Source: Symsagittifera roscoffensis (lineage: Eukaryota; Xenacoelomorpha; Acoela; Convolutidae). From it: DNA of 64,000 bases. Below are positions 26,228 to 37,143 of this stretch, piece after piece (the first letter of the stretch is position 1; every line of letters starts with the position of its first letter). The stretch covers positions 72,873,617-72,937,616 of the forward strand of contig NC_087063.1 in NCBI RefSeq assembly GCF_963678635.1, written 5' to 3'. The translations under genes and the position numbers were made by a program. The notes under the pieces were generated by a model that saw only the letters and a program-made list of their open reading frames with translations, had not been told where the DNA came from and did not search any database.

Positions 26228-28529
26228 CCAGTGCGTAAACTTGAGCAAATAGAGGAAATGGAAGTCAAAAATTCTCGAATTCAATTAAAAGTATGAAAAC
26301 TCCTTGATTTGATTTATTTTTCAAATTGTCTTAAGTACTCAACAGAAATTAATGAAAAAGATCTAGATGAAACCTTAGCTCTTACCAAGGTAACAAAACG
26401 ACAGGAATAAGTAAGTTCTTACAATACAAATTTTTACAGGCAGACGAGAAGTCAATAAATTTTTATAGCTTCAATTTGTTTAACTGAAAAGTTGAATGCA
26501 GATATTGCATGAAAAGTCAAACAATAAAAATCATAACAAAGTCACTAAATAAATGCTTTTTAATTTAAGTCTATTTAAAAAAAAGTGCATCTTGTTATGG
26601 AGTTTGAGTCAGGAGCATGGTTGCAACCCTAAATCTTTTTGAACACGAAGAAGATGATAGCTTGAACCCTAAATCACTTTGAGCACGAGTAAACAGCAAC
26701 AATCCAGAAAGAGTTCGAGAAGGATCTGTACGAACTTTCAAAAAAGCGCTTATTGCAAAGCTTGCAAATGGATACTTAGATACTTGCAAATATTTAAAGA
26801 CTTCCATGCTGCCTTGAGAGAAAAAAAAGCATTCGAGTTCAGAACTTAAAAAAAGTTGAGAACAAGTTGGCAGTGTTCACTTTCAATTCAACAAATGATT
26901 ATAAACGAAAAAATTTTTTTGAGATAAATTTTTTGTCGGCGAAACAACTATTGTCCAAAAGTAAATCAAAAGCTGCGCTGAAGATACGGAATCATTAGCA
27001 ATATCGCAACACCTTCACCTCTGGCTTGTTTTCCAAAGTTGAAAACAGTCGAAATGTTTCCGATTCTCATTAGCTGCAAACTGTAGTTCGATTGAGAAAA
27101 TCGTTATCAGTTTTCGACGACAAGCGCTAGACAATGATAAAAAAGATGACAACGCCTTCCCTATAAAATCGGAATAATGAAGACGATTTGGAAAATTGAT
27201 GCACTTTTCGAAAATCTTCATCAGCCAGGGCCCTCGAGTTGTGGCAGTTTCCTAGATCAGGGGTCTGGAAAGTCGCTAATGCTCAGAACAATGATTGGGA
27301 CCATCTGCATTTTTTTGATGACTACCCCAAAAAAAGTTTTTGCGTTCGCCTCAACAGTTGTTGGTCGAAGCCAAAGCACTTGGTAAACTCCAAATACCGG
27401 GCTGATTCGTGAAGCAGAAACAAATGAAAAAGATAATGAAAGTGTGGGTATTGACGATTTGCAGCCCTTCACTTCTGTCGAGGACAAGCTGCCATTCTTT
27501 AACAAAAAAAATGTTGATACTGAAAAAAAATGATGAAGAAGCTGAAGAACCTCGTTCAAAGAATCGGCGAATGAAGTGAAAAACGCAAAAAAAAACACAA
27601 TAAATTTTGTGTAGTGAGAAAGTTGCAAATTTGTCCAGAACATTTTTTCTTACATAAAAATTAGCTATTTAACATTCCAGGTTTTGAATGTATTTAAGTT
27701 TAAAATTCGATCAGTTTTGGAACCCGCTTAATCTGAAAAATAAACGATTTGCTCTCAATGAAAGCAATTTAGCACTGTTTTTGTTTTTATTTCCGTATCA
27801 ACTCAATTTTAAACAACTCATGGTAATTAACAACTCCTGTTATCAGCGCTGTTTCTGCTGACTTGTGTTGCTCAAGTAGCCGCTGCTGGTGCTGCTATGT
27901 TGATGTTGAAGCTGTCGATGAAGATAAAACTAACAGCATCAGTCTTCAAAAAAATGAGATGTTTTTTGGTGCTCTTGAAACGGAAGCTCACCAGCGAATG
28001 AAAAACAAGTGAATGATGGTGTGCAATTTTTGCGGGACAAAAAAAAACAAAATCAAAAAGCCTTGAAAGGCCGTGTCCGAGAGGGACCTAGAGATTCAAG
28101 TAAAGTAAAATGTATAAGTATTGCTCAATTCATCAATTGTGTAAAAACTGCTTTCTCATATGAAGCTTATGGACATTCAATGGCTGTAATTGAGCAGGGA
28201 AATTCACAGCCCTATTTTTTCTGACATCACTGCTCAGAGCAATGCATTTGGAAATTTCTTAGTCAGTTGCTTCAATTTGCGAGAAAACAAGCAGCGGTTT
28301 CCTCTCTTTAAGAAAGTCAAACTTTGTTGAATAAAGAAAGTACATCAACATTCTGGATTTGTTGTAGAAATTTTAACAATGATCACGAAAACTGTCTTGA
28401 TCATTGTCATTTTTTGGAAAATTTCTTGGATGGGCACACAAAAAGGCATTTTTGAGAGCAGAACTTAAAACGCTACGCCTGACCCTGACCGTGATATTCA
28501 AAATTTTGAATTTCACCACATTTGTCTAC
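26228..28529 (+). repeat. Repeat unit M, copy II (M2 then M1)
   Basis: The unit begins CCAGTGCGTAAACTTGAGC and matches 28530-30720 with a spacing of about 2.30 kb, so the two are tandem. M2 (26228-27660) contains the interrupted SDSH..LQTVV frame and an open piece at 27177-27386. M1 (27800-28529) contains 28009-28224, an open frame with KCISIAQFINCVKTAFSYEA and HSMAVIEQGNSQPYFF. Frame changes are frequent. Because copy I at 10786 has order M1-M2, the tandem array was M1-M2-[M2]-M1-M2-M1 with family B inserted in it. The 26164-26228 stretch between LTR and unit has no feature. Confidence 0.6.
28009..28224 (+). pseudogene. Unrecognised ORF in M1 (copy II)
   Basis: This 71-codon frame ends HSMAVIEQGNSQPYFF just before a TGA. 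Its nucleotide counterparts are at 11720-11830 and 30270-30515. The first part (FLRDKKKQNQKALKGRVREG) is basic and also occurs at 10990-11060. The three copies differ by indels, so none is intact. Protein family unknown. Confidence 0.4.
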
Positions 28530-30720
28530 CAGTGCGTATACTTGAGCTAACAGAGGAACTAGACGTCAACAATTTTTGAATCAAATCCGTTAAAAGTCTG
28601 AAATCTCCTTAATTTGATTTATATTTCAAATTGTCTTAAGTACTCAACAGAAATTAATGAAAATGATCAAGATAAAACCATAGCTCTCACCAAGGTAACA
28701 AAACGACAGGAATAAGTTAGTTCATACAAAACTAATTTTTCAGACAGACGAGAAATCAAGAAAACTCTATAGCTTCATTTTGTAGGACCCAAGAGTTCAA
28801 TGCAGATATTGCTTGACAAGCCAAACAAAAAAAATCATATCAAAATTATTAAACAATTGATTGTTAGCTTCAGTGTAAAGTTGTTTTAAAAGTTCATCTT
28901 GTTATGGAGTTTGAGCCACGAGCATGGCTCGAACCCTAAATCACTTTGAACACAAGGAGGATGGCTGGGACCCTAAATCACTCTGAACACGAGTGAACGG
29001 CAACAATCCAGAAAAAAATCGAGTAGGATTTGTACAATTTTTCAAAAAGAGCGCTCATCGTAAAGCTTGCTAATGGATACTTAGAGATTTGCAAATACTT
29101 AGAAAATTTCATGCTGCCTTAAAAGAAATAAGACCTTCGAGTTCGTAAACTGAAGAAAATTGAGAACAACTTGGCAAAGTTCACTTCGAATTCAACCTAG
29201 GGTTATAGAAGAAAAAAAAATTTTTTTCAGATAAAACATTTTTGCCGGCGAAAAAACTAATGGCTAAAAGTGTATCAAAAGCTGCGCTGAAGATTCGGAA
29301 TCATTAGTAATATCGCGACAACTTGACCTCTGCTTTGTTTTTCAGAATTTAAAACAGTCGCACAGCATCCGATTCTCACTACCTGCAAACTGTAGTTTCG
29401 ATTGAAAAACTTCGCTATCAGCTTTTGAAGACAAGCGCTAGGGTTCAAATAGCGAATGGCATTAATAAAAATGATGACAACGCCTTCGCTGTAATTTCGG
29501 TGTGATGAAGACGATTCGGAAAAATGGATGGCTTTTTTTGAAGATCGTCATCAGCCAGTGCACTCGAGTTGTGGCAGTTTTCTAGATCAGGGGTCTGGAA
29601 AGTCGCTAACGCTCAGAACAAGGATTAGGACCATCTGAATGTTTTTGATGACTATCCCAAAAATAATTTTGCGTTCGTCTCAACAGTTGTTGGTCGAAGC
29701 CAAAGCAGTTGGTAAACTCCAAATACCGGCCTGATTCGTGAAGCAGAAACAAATGAAAAATATAAAGAAAGTGTGGGTATTGCTGATCTGGAGCCTTCTA
29801 CTTCTGACGAGGACGAGGTGCCATTCTTCAACTAATAGTTGTGAAAAAATTGAAAAAGATGCTGATAAGCCTCGGTCAAAGAATTGGCGAATGGGTTAAA
29901 AAACGCAACAAAAAACACATCAAATTTTGTCAAGTAGAAAAAGGTGAGAACTTATTCAGAACATTTTTTGTACATAATAACAGCTATTCAAATTTTTATG
30001 TATCAAATTTTTTGATCTATTCATTTTTGTGTTTGTTTGTACGTAAAATATTTTAAAAAGAACTGAGCAAGTTGAGAAAAGGATGGCCGGCTGCTGCGTC
30101 AGATGCCCAGAGTTTTCCACCAAAAATCTCTATAAGAAGCTGGTTATTTGCTTTTGAGATGTTTGCCCTCACATATTGAGAGGTTTTCCAAGAACCTGCT
30201 TCTCGTGTATGAGCCTGCAAAGCATCACCTTGTACTCATAACCAATTTCTAGAGTTCATCTGGTAAAGTAAAGAGTATGAGTAATGCTCAGTTCCTCATT
30301 CGTGTAGAACTGCTCTCACTCTATTTTCTCATTGAGTCTTGTAAAGACACTGAACTTGCCCTAGTGCTCGGTTTCAGCAAAATTTAGCAACCGATTGAGT
30401 TCAAAAAACTTCAGGCCTTGTGGTTTGTAACAGTTTAGCTGTACTTCGATTTTGAATTTTTTCAGAAACTGGGTGCGTCTTGCCCTGATAATTGAGCAGG
30501 GAAATTCACAGCCCTATTTCTTCTGGCATCACTGCTCAAAGCAGTGCATTAGGATATTTCTCAATCAGTTGCTTCAATATGCTAGAAAAAAGCAGCAATT
30601 TCCTCAATTTTTAGCATGACAAGATTTCTTGAACAAAGAAAGTACATCAATATTTTGGTTTTGCTGCATAAATTTTAAACATGATCACAAAAACTCTCTT
30701 GAATATTGTTCAAATCCTGA
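28530..30720 (+). repeat. Repeat unit M, copy III (M2 then partial M1)
   Basis: The unit starts CCAGTGCGTATACTTGAGC. M2 (28530-30060) aligns with 26228-27660 by eye, including GGTCTGGAAAGTCGCTAACGCTCAG (29590). M1 is represented only by its later part (30150-30720), matching 11630-12010. The last M1 portion contains an extra ~150 bp around 30320-30480 not seen in the other copies. No intact ORF. Confidence 0.55.
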
Positions 30721-31215
30721 CTATGAAGGCTTCAAAATGATGTATCACTCAACTCTCTGCACTGATTTATCGTGGTAGCTTTTTGCTTGAAAAAAAATAC
30801 AATACACCAAATTTTAAATTCATCCCCATTTCCAATTATCGGAAGAAATAAAGCTGTGAAATACACAGTTGTTATTGGAACAAAGGTTTAGCAAATCCCT
30901 TCTCGCATCAAATTCATAAGCACATTTTTCAGTGGTATAAATAACTCAATAATCTGTTGACATTTTTCATGGGGTTAAGTCATAAAAATAACTGGGTGAC
31001 ATTTAGGATAATTACGCAGTGACTACTGTAGATGAAATAAAACATAGTGACCATTATGATGTATACACAATGGTTCTGCTTGGATGACAACCCAATCATA
31101 GTTTACTGAATGCATACTACTGCTTTTGCTATTATAAAACAAGAAATAGAATGACTAAAAGTTTGAAATAATACAAAAACTGAGTGTTTTTGAGGTTCAA
31201 TTCTACTCTGCTTAC
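30721..31215. other. AT-rich intergenic
   Basis: No gene seen. The only feature is the 31035-31060 motif (rough inverse of 6310-6336). Confidence 0.45.
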
Positions 31216-31371
31216 CCGACGGACTTAATATGTAGAACACTCCGATACCAGCGGCATGGCAGATAGTTCCAACCAAAGAAACAGCGATGATAGGTTTGTT
31301 GAAGAGAAACTTACGACATAAGAGATAAAACGTAACGCACAATATCAAGGAGGCGCCGAAGTAGCTGAAAT
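31216..31371 (-). CDS. Candidate host-gene exon, membrane protein
   Basis: On the minus strand TTTTATTTCAG (acceptor ending at 31372) precedes a 156 bp open stretch closed by GTAAGC at 31215, giving a phase 1-1 exon of 52 codons. A second acceptor TTTCAG lies 7 bp in. The peptide is strongly hydrophobic: a likely transmembrane helix (GASLILCVTFYLLCRKFLF) and a second (IIAVSLVGTICHAAGIGVFY). Codon choice is more GC-rich than the surroundings, as expected of a real exon. No flanking exons were found with confidence, and I cannot name the gene. It might also be an exon relic carried by a repeat. Confidence 0.5.
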
Positions 31372-32640
31372 CTGAAATAAAAGTTTAATTTAATTTCATC
31401 GTTCGAAAGTGAAAACCGAAAGGCTTTAGTTTTCCAATTAATGTTGACTGCTACTATATACCCAATCAGTTTAACAAAACTTAAATTTTTAACATATTTT
31501 TCTTAAACAAAAAAAGGAAGCCTTAATCCAAACTAATTTTTTTTTGTCAGTAGAAATTGACCACAATAGAAAAAATTAAAGATGAGTAGCAAGCCTCCTG
31601 AAGAAAAGTGCAGCTCTTATCGCGAAAATTCGACTCACATGAGCTTTTAAAAAATTTAACAATCAATTTTTAACGCAAATATTTCATTGTCGCGAACATT
31701 CTGAGAGTATTTTTTTAAAATGAGAAAGTACGCTATTGAAAAAAAAAACAAAAAACATTTAGAAAATTTTCTCTCTTCGCTTTTTAAACATAGCCGATCG
31801 AAGATAGGAAAACTGAAATGAACGCAAGTAAGCATTGAAAAAAAACACTGAATTTGTTGAAAAAAAAACAGATGCCCTCTAAGCTCTTCAAACTTCTAGA
31901 ACGCCTTAGGGTTGGCGATTTTCTTATAACATTAACCCAACTTGAGTCAACCGGATTATCAGATAAAATTTTTTAACCCGATGGAAGACTAAGAATTCAA
32001 TTCCACTTTCGAAACCGCAAATAGTTCATGCTTTTTTTTTCGCGGAATTTCTATTTTGTATTTGGAGAGTGATTTTAACGTCACTTTCAGCAGCTGAATT
32101 TCAATTGAAGTCAAAAAGTGCATAAATACCTAAGTGTTTTCATAAATGTATCAAGCATGAATGTACATCTGTAGTTATTAGAGCATTTTCAGAATTTTCC
32201 GGAAAAAAAAATCAGCAAGATCTATATAAAAGTATTCACTACATTAATTACTCTACAAAAACGCGGGTGGTTTTGCTCGGCTTCTCTCCTTACATAAATG
32301 GTCTCCAGTGCTCAAAAATTAGAGTCGGCTGCTACAAGTTTGATCTTTAATTTACCAGCTCATGTCTGCGCTACTCCCTCATTTTAACACTGCTGACAAT
32401 GAAGATCTAGTGGTAAGTATGCTTTTCTATCTTTGCCATTTCGAGGGGTTAAATGTCAATTAGCTTGTCAAACTCAAGTAGAAACTTATCCACAAAATCG
32501 ACAAAACGACAATTCGTAAAATTTTATTTCTCGTTCCAGTTTTTCAAAACATTTAAGTCCGGCTGATTCTTGCCGTTTTGTATTAAGTCTGTCAGTTCTT
32601 TTAAGTTGTATCAGGAAAAGAATGTTTGATAATGTCAAAT
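31372..32640. other. AT-rich intergenic with a dispersed repeat
   Basis: No ORF. A stretch around 32150-32210 (ATGAATGTACATCTGTAGTTATTAGAGCATTTT) is shared with about 46380, 48365 and 52170, so it is part of a dispersed repeat. A possible small plus-strand exon lies at 32359-32412 (acceptor TTTAATTTACCAG, donor GTAAGT, 18 open codons), unsupported by neighbours. Confidence 0.4.
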
Positions 32641-33260
32641 ATTCAACAAGTCCATTTTCGAGGGTTTAATCCCACAAAGTGCAACTCAGTTGATGAAAGT
32701 CTGATGAAAACAGAAGACGCAGCTCCACTTGTAAGCCTGAAGAATTGCAAGCAGCCGGAGCTGGAAAAACCGGGCTTTCGAAAGGATCCTTTATAATTAT
32801 GAAAAAACACATTTTTTTCCGAAAAGTTCAACCCCAGTGAATCCTTCCAAAACTTGTAGCTCGTTAAATTCTCTAGTTTTTGTAATATTTCTAGCCCTTC
32901 ATCTGAAAAAAAAATGTTTTAGAGTTGCCTTAGGGTTTGAACAAGCCGTCTTGGCATTAGTTTCGAATGGACGCGTTCTGCAATCTAGGGCATCAATTCA
33001 GATGATTTCAGCTTCTTTTTGCATAGTTAACAACCATTCTTGACTACTTCCTGATATCCCATCATACTCATGAATCAGACTACGAAGTCAAACTGCTGGT
33101 GAATAAGCTCACGTAATCAATAGTCGCTTTGGAACGAACCAATATGTAGCATTCCTATAAAAATTTAAAATATGCGCTGTCGCATCACCCTTAAGCAGAT
33201 TAACCGAAACTGCAGACCTTTCCTCGACTTTTGACAAAAGCAACCATTTTTCGAGATAAG
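32641..33260. pseudogene. Decayed, unassigned coding remnant
   Basis: Open pieces occur on both strands, for example plus strand 32650-32796 (ESLMKTEDAAPLVSLKNCKQ). They have normal amino-acid composition but stops and frame changes are frequent, and no domain could be recognised. Probably an old transposon remnant. Confidence 0.25.
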
Positions 33261-33314
33261 CTTGAATGTGCGAGGTATTCACTCAAAGAGTCACCGCCTG
33301 ATTTCTCTACAGAA

Positions 33315-33457
33315 ACCAGGCGCGGATCTAGGATTTTCTAGAGGGGGGTGTGGGCGGATTTTCAAAAAAAATGTTGAAAATTTTCTCGACCTATTTTTAG
33401 GTCAACCAAATTTTTTTTTTTCTGAACTCTCACAAACCATTTCAAAGACCCTAATTT
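33315..33457. repeat. Transposon-end-like sequence
   Basis: AGGCGCGGATCTAGGATTTTCTAGAGGGGGGTG followed by a T/A-rich tract looks like the terminus of a DNA transposon or MITE; similar GGCGCGGATC...GGGGGG ends occur in many animal DNA transposons. It directly abuts the truncated family A LTR. The opposite end was not found. Confidence 0.35.
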
Positions 33458-33864
33458 GTGAGTTAAGTTTGAGGTGTATAACTCATAGAATAATTTCGGA
33501 TAAGGTACACCGTCTGCTCCTCACGCTATCTTATTTTCGGCCGGATAGATTCGTGCAACTTCTTAGTCTAATACCGATCCTAATCTTAATCTAATATCTA
33601 CTAGTCTCAAGGTGTTTAACTGGTCTCTGCTAGGCTCAATAGATCTAGAGTACACTGGTTTTATTGCGGCTGCAGAAGTTCTCGAGGACAGGTAACTAAT
33701 TTCCAAGTTAAATTCAAATCACTCTGGTGCTGAAACTACAAGTAATTTCAGCACTTTCAAATAAGTGGGTTGTTAGTTGGATGGATTATGATTGGTTAAT
33801 ATTAAATATTTTACAGTGGTAAAATATCTAATTTTTATGAAATAATGAAATGTAGTTTAGATCA
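33458..33864 (-). repeat. Truncated family A LTR (3' LTR of copy 2)
   Basis: This 407 bp stretch matches 45180 to about 44800 and 6279 to about 5900. It starts TGATCTAAAC on the minus strand and breaks off at GAGTTAAG, losing the rest of the LTR, including the small ORF. The minus-strand bases just before it (GATGGGTGGAACC) are purine-rich and may be the remains of a polypurine tract. Confidence 0.7.
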
Positions 33865-35335
33865 GGTTCCACCCATCTGGGGTTTACAGAGTTTATGAGT
33901 TTCATCTCTTTCTTCTGCAGTTGAAGGATGGATGATGAACTTTGGTATTTGGCGAACATCATTTTTCTTGTCCGGTTTCTCCTTGAAGAGGAACGTTCCA
34001 GAACGCTGGAATTATGGTCATGAAAATATCGTCTTGTCATTCGACAACGAATGCGATCCCCAATGGTTTGCTATGTCAGGTTTTTCTGTATTAGTGGAGA
34101 ACTGTCTTGTGTTCAGCCTCGTTTGTGAATGGCATGAAATTCGTGTTTGGAAGGGATGCCTTGTAACTCGGATCTGCACGTATACTTGAACATCGAGTTG
34201 GTCATTGGTCAGGTTCAATGAAGTCCTTTTCTGCGAAGTCAAGTCGTACTGTAAATCTTTTGAGTCGTGATTGTGGACGGCATGACGGTTGTGTTTTAGC
34301 CATTCTTTTGTTCAAATTGTGATGGGATCGTCTAGCCTTTGGATGTTCGTCTTTGATGTTGTGTAAGATCTATATACTGCATATTTTGATTTACACTTTA
34401 TAGATTTTTGTTAATTTGGTTTTTTGTCAGGATTTTTCACAAAGCGTGGGTGTAGCGCGGAGGGTTAGGCAGGCTATAAGCATGGTCAGGACGTCCTCTC
34501 TGGTGGATTTGGCCAGGAGTGGGAGTATGATTTTGTGCTGTTTCTTTGAGGGGTCCTGTTTTGTGATAACATTTTATGTTGTTTTTTTCTGGTCTTTCTT
34601 ATGTTACTTTTGGTTGTGTCCTTTTTTCAAAATCAAATTGCTTTTGGTTTGGGTTTGTCTTACGACTTTTTTGTGTTTTATTATTTCTTTCTTAGACTTT
34701 GTAATAGTCTTCAAAAGAATAAATTATCCAGTTTTAAACTAGGTTAATCCGGTTTGGGTACCGTTGGTTTTCTTTTTTTAGTCATACTGTTATTTTTATG
34801 AGTTATGGTATTTAGTAAGCTGCCTTGGTTAGTTCAGTGTAGTGTATAACTCCATTCCAACCGGGTTAAGCAAAAGTTGGAAATTTGTTATCGCTTGTTT
34901 GAGTTATTGTTAGTGAAAGCTTGAAACATAAAATCATTATTTTAAACAGAACTTCGTGGGCGAGCTGTGCGAGTATGGAAAGAATTTTTGTGCGAATGAA
35001 TTAAAACTTTGAAAAGGTTAGTACTGCTTTCTCATTTTAAAATTTATTGCTTGAAATTTGAAATTTATTACATTTGGGGAAATTTTAATATAAATTTTCA
35101 TTGTATTTTAATTTTACTGCTTCTTGGGGAAATAATTTATAATTGAAATTACTACATTGGGTATTAAATTACTACATTATTTTGTTCAAAAAATTTAGTA
35201 GAGCAAAATAGTTTTAGCAAATATGTTTTAGCAAACGAGATTACTAGTTTTGTATTCTAATTTAAAAAGTTTGTATTTTTATTTTTCTTTTTCTGTTTTT
35301 GTAGATGATGGTGGTAAGACAACTAAAAAGAGAAT
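33865..35335. other. 3' non-coding part of family A copy 2 or inserted sequence
   Basis: No intact gene. Minus-strand pieces at 34242-34018 and 34040-33828 look weakly coding but overlap in different frames. 34400-34740 is T-rich with chance ORFs. 34990-35330 is A/T-rich with direct repeats of ATTTGAAATTTATTACATT. Whether all of it belongs to the retroelement cannot be decided. Confidence 0.35.
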
Positions 35336-35956
35336 TTAAACATTTATAAAAAAAATGAACAATTCGACTTTATTTGTTAAGTTTATTTTAATCATACTTA
35401 CCTTAATCATCGGGAAAAAGCCATGGGGGAAGATTTGGTGAATCAAATCGGATGTTGTTAATAATTTTGCTAGTATGGGAATGACGTTTTTAGTTTGTAT
35501 CAGTGGCCAAAGCAATTGAAGTGCTTTGATGGTGTTTAGTTCTTCGGTGCCTAATGCAAACTCATGAGGTGTGTTTTGTATTAGATTGTAAATTTTGTGA
35601 TTATATTCAGTATTATGAATGAATTCTAGTATGGGAATTTCAATAGGTTGGATGAACTCATGCAGAATAATGAAGGGTCTTGATTCTTCGTCATTGAAGT
35701 TCTTCTTGAGGGGACAGAATATATACATTTGGGTAATGGGGTCGTAGTTACGGAGGATGTCGTGGAGGTTAGTACTTTTAAGGCAATATGTAAAATTAAG
35801 AAAAAATGGTGATGTGTATTTCGAGTAAATAAACTGAAAACGATGATGGGGTTGTCGTGATGGTGTGTGTAAGTCAAAATGGTTTTGTATAAAATGATAA
35901 TATGTGTAAGTATGCGTTTGTTTAGTGCGTAACATTATGTCATGGGAACAGTGCAA
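35336..35956 (-). CDS. Unknown ORF downstream of the env-like region in family A
   Basis: This 206-codon minus-strand ORF is the longest intact frame in this half of copy 2. It starts MHCSHDIMLRTKQTHTYTYY and is rich in H, I, T and F. It ends with hydrophobic segments (LLWPLIQTKNVIPILAKLLT; GFFPMIKVSMIKI). The frame is open for some distance upstream of the ATG, so the real start may lie farther up. It lies between env and the 3' LTR, where retroviruses and some errantivirus-like elements carry accessory genes. No family recognised. Being open amid damaged neighbours is notable. Confidence 0.5.
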   Translation of the reverse strand: MHCSHDIMLRTKQTHTYTYYHFIQNHFDLHTPSRQPHHRFQFIYSKYTSPFFLNFTYCLKSTNLHDILRNYDPITQMYIFCPLKKNFNDEESRPFIILHEFIQPIEIPILEFIHNTEYNHKIYNLIQNTPHEFALGTEELNTIKALQLLWPLIQTKNVIPILAKLLTTSDLIHQIFPHGFFPMIKVSMIKINLTNKVELFIFFINV

Positions 35957-36743
35957 ATCGCGTACCTGTGGGGAAAGAAAGTGAAAGGTTAGTGAAAATA
36001 ACTGAAACTTATCATAGAAGCTTTCATATGCTTGGATGTCAATTAGTGCTTCAAAAACTATGTGGTCGTGCTTTTTATCAAAAAAATTAAGTATAAAAAT
36101 GTATGGTGTTTTAACAAAAAAATTTCGGTTAGTTGTGGGTTTGGACTACACAATTAGTAGAATTTTTCAAGAAATGTTAGTCGGTTAGCTGTGTTAGTAG
36201 TGTTGTGAGTCTATACAGTAGATTTTCGCTTTTTTCATTATCTTGATGAGTATTAGTGAGTGGTATAGAAAGAGGGTTAGTATAGTGGTAATACGCTGTC
36301 CAATGAAGTGTTGGCATTAAAACGTGCTCATCAACAAAATTTCTTGTGTCATTAGTAGTGGTGGTAGATGTATTTAAAGTGTATTGTGGAAACGAGGGTA
36401 AGGTTATTTGAAGGAAGTTCTCGTATTTGTGTGTTCTGGGTGGTTGATATACTCTTTGGCTGTTCCGGGTTTGGTTGTGAATGGGTGGTTTGGGAATTTT
36501 TGTTTAAAAGTGCGGTAAGCTCGGTTAGTGCTAGTGGATGTTTCAGTAGATGTGGTTGATTGAGCTAATGATGGGGTATAGGCTGATAGCGGTGTAGGCG
36601 TTGGTGGATTTGATGATGTTGCTGTGGATGATAATTGGTGGATGTTACGAGTGTGGGGGTATGTTAATTGTTGTTGTAATCTAATAAAATTATCGAGCTC
36701 TTCGGAGATTTGGACAGTATCTGGGGAGTTATTATTTGATCTT

Positions 36744-37118
36744 TCAGAAGTGAATGGGGAATAGGTTGGGGTTACTTGGCAAGCATAAGAGGGAGTGGAA
36801 AAATATGGGATTGGATGACTGGTTTGGATGGGTTGAAAAGGGGTTGTGAAAAAACTGAGGGGTTGGTCTGGGTATGGGTAGAGGGAGATGGTTCGGAGTC
36901 TGCAAATTCGTCGGGAGTTTTGATGTCGGATTTGTTAAACTGTTTGATGGTATGAAAAACTGAAATATCTGGTTAGTAACTGAATTCGTGCTTGATGGTA
37001 TATTAATAACTGGGAAATCGGGTGGCGGGAAAGCGAAAAGTGGAACAATTGGGATGGGATTTTGGAGGTTGGCTGGGTGGGAGTTTGAGCGATGGAGGGC
37101 TTCAATTTGTCGGCTCAA
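36744..37118 (-). pseudogene. Proline-rich stretch after the env-like region
   Basis: This 124-codon minus-strand ORF is dominated by P, N, S and F (NPIPIVPLFAFPPPDFPVIN). A second low-complexity S/T-rich open stretch follows at about 36730-36400 in another frame. It may be a cytoplasmic tail of the env-like protein or non-coding sequence of biased composition. Confidence 0.3.
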
Positions 37119-37143
37119 CGTGGGCTAAAAAATGATTATGTTG

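Noticed and set aside
26595-26807. 70-codon minus-strand ORF
   Set aside because: It lies in unit M2, whose plus-strand reading is shared by the copies; the minus frame is broken in the 28900 copy.
27177-27386. GSGKS-like string suggesting a P-loop ATPase
   Set aside because: LDQGSGKSLMLRT lacks the preceding strand of a Walker A motif, and no Walker B was found; other frames of the same repeat look equally coding.
34416-34742. 108-codon plus-strand ORF
   Set aside because: T-rich composition gives an F/V/L/C-rich peptide without a domain; it is on the strand opposite to the retroelement genes.
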